Below, in pieces: positions 5,775 through 6,469 of a stretch of DNA of 6,469 nucleotides (within the stretch, counting starts at the first letter, position 1; each line of letters starts with the position of its first letter). A program made the position numbers and the translations under genes. This stretch comes from Pseudomonadota bacterium (lineage in GTDB: Bacteria > Myxococcota_A > Polyangia > Polyangiales > Polyangiaceae), in assembly GCA_023411445.1 (NCBI GenBank), contig JAEYOT010000402.1:1-6469 (forward strand), in the 5' to 3' direction. Below the pieces are notes generated by a model. That model was not told where the DNA came from, did not search any database, and saw nothing but the letters and a program-made list of their open reading frames with translations.

Positions 5775-6413
5775 CTACCGCGCGCGAGCCAGCTCGTACA
5801 TGCCGGCGCAGGTGGCGGAAAGCGCTAGGCCGGCGCAGTAGCCTGCGAGCACGTCGCTACTCCAATGGCGAGCTAGCAGCAGGCGCCCCGCGCCGGCGGC
5901 AAGCGACGCCACGCCCAGCGGCGCGCTCGACCACGTCGGCGCGAAGCCTTCTCGCCACAGCACATAGCCGCTCGTCGCCGCGAGGGCCGAGCTCTGCAGC
6001 GCATGACCGCTCGGAAAGCTCTGCTGCCACGGCTCACCTCGGCGGCGCGGCGGCGCGCGGCGCTCCGAGCTGCGCTCGAGGAGGCGACTGAGCAGGATCG
6101 CCCCCACCGAAGAGCTGAGCACCGTGAGCGCTCCCGCGCCGCGCCCCTGCGCTTGCAGGCGCTTGGCCGTTACCAGCGCCGCGGGGAGCTGTCCCCACCA
6201 CTTTCCGAGTGGTGTGCTGGCCTTCGCGGCGAGCTGCAGAGCTTGACCGGGTCGCAGGCTGCGCTGAGCGCGCCTGTCCAGCCGGGCCGTCTTGCCGCGC
6301 GCCACCGCGGCCCTGAGCCCAATGAAGCCGAGCGCCGCGAGCGCTGCCGTCCCGAATAGCAGCCGAGCCGTTAACTTGGAGTCGACCATGGCCGACGCTG
6401 CTGCAGCAACCAT
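5775..6413 (-). CDS. PAP2-superfamily membrane phosphatase
   Basis: Integral membrane phosphatase of the type 2 phosphatidic acid phosphatase family (PF01569). Members remove phosphate from phosphatidate, undecaprenyl diphosphate or related lipids at the membrane. From ATG 6413 it has 212 residues with several hydrophobic segments (about 16-38, 92-112, 138-152, 165-182, 188-205). Motif C2 is clear, QSFPSGH (131-137), with His137. Motif C3 is GRLLLARHWSSDVLAG (176-191), with Arg177, nucleophile-type His183 and Asp187; the usual Ser before the Arg is Gly. Motif C1 (K-x6-RP) is degenerate: the region reads RLLERSSERRAPP (110-122) with no lysine in the expected place. GTG 6440 would add nine residues and ATG 6389 would remove eight; none of the three has a clear ribosome site. 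The substrate cannot be told from sequence. The right neighbour is outside the window, and 6441-6469 holds nothing I can assign. Confidence 0.88.
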   Translation of the reverse strand: MVAAAASAMVDSKLTARLLFGTAALAALGFIGLRAAVARGKTARLDRRAQRSLRPGQALQLAAKASTPLGKWWGQLPAALVTAKRLQAQGRGAGALTVLSSSVGAILLSRLLERSSERRAPPRRRGEPWQQSFPSGHALQSSALAATSGYVLWREGFAPTWSSAPLGVASLAAGAGRLLLARHWSSDVLAGYCAGLALSATCAGMYELARAR

Positions 6414-6469
6414 GCCGGGCGGCGGCGGTTCGCGACGCACAAAAGGCGACGGGCGCGAGCGTCTTCCGA

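Noticed and set aside
5129..6091. 320-codon open frame on the plus strand
   Set aside because: It is antisense to the lipoprotein and PAP2 genes and crosses their intergenic gap. The Ser/Pro/Thr runs mirror the Gly-rich linker of the lipoprotein.

Overview
The window is GC-rich bacterial DNA. Every gene I can support lies on the minus strand, so transcription runs from the right edge to the left. The gene content suggests a myxobacterium, most likely of the Polyangia type (Sorangium/Polyangium relatives). The grounds are high-GC codon use, a large lipoprotein with a Gly/Ser linker after the lipobox and bacterial Ig-like domains, an HDOD protein, a tail-anchored Ala/Arg/Glu-rich coiled-coil protein, and Pro-rich secreted proteins. 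This placement is an inference from style and families, not from a marker gene.

Layout in the direction of transcription (right to left): (1) a membrane PAP2-family phosphatase, 6413-5775; (2) a 104 bp gap with a weak candidate promoter; (3) a 662-residue outer-membrane-type lipoprotein with Ig-like domains, 5670-3682, ending at a weak hairpin; (4) a DarP/YjgA (DUF615) ribosome assembly factor, 3618-3070; (5) a 75-residue Cys/His protein, 3073-2846, which overlaps darP by 4 bp (ATGA); (6) a 243-residue tail-anchored coiled-coil protein with three D-x-(G/A)-W-D motifs, 2846-2115, which shares one base (TGATG) with the gene before it; (7) an 83 bp gap with short repeats; (8) a 138-residue secreted Pro-rich protein with three (E/D)PW motifs, 2031-1615; (9) an HDOD signalling protein, 1592-723; (10) the N-terminal two thirds of a YghZ/Gpr-type aldo/keto reductase, 693-1, which runs off the left edge.

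The only tight coupling visible is the three-gene cassette darP - small Cys/His protein - tail-anchored coiled-coil protein, whose start and stop codons overlap. HDOD and the reductase follow at short spacing (22 and 29 bp) and may be in the same or an adjacent transcript. The PAP2 and lipoprotein genes look like independent envelope genes. Nothing here is a mobile element, CRISPR array, phage region, rRNA or tRNA. The best candidate for something undescribed is the cassette and its W-motif proteins. It is a modest candidate: the evidence is gene overlap and repeated short motifs, not a recognisable effector system.
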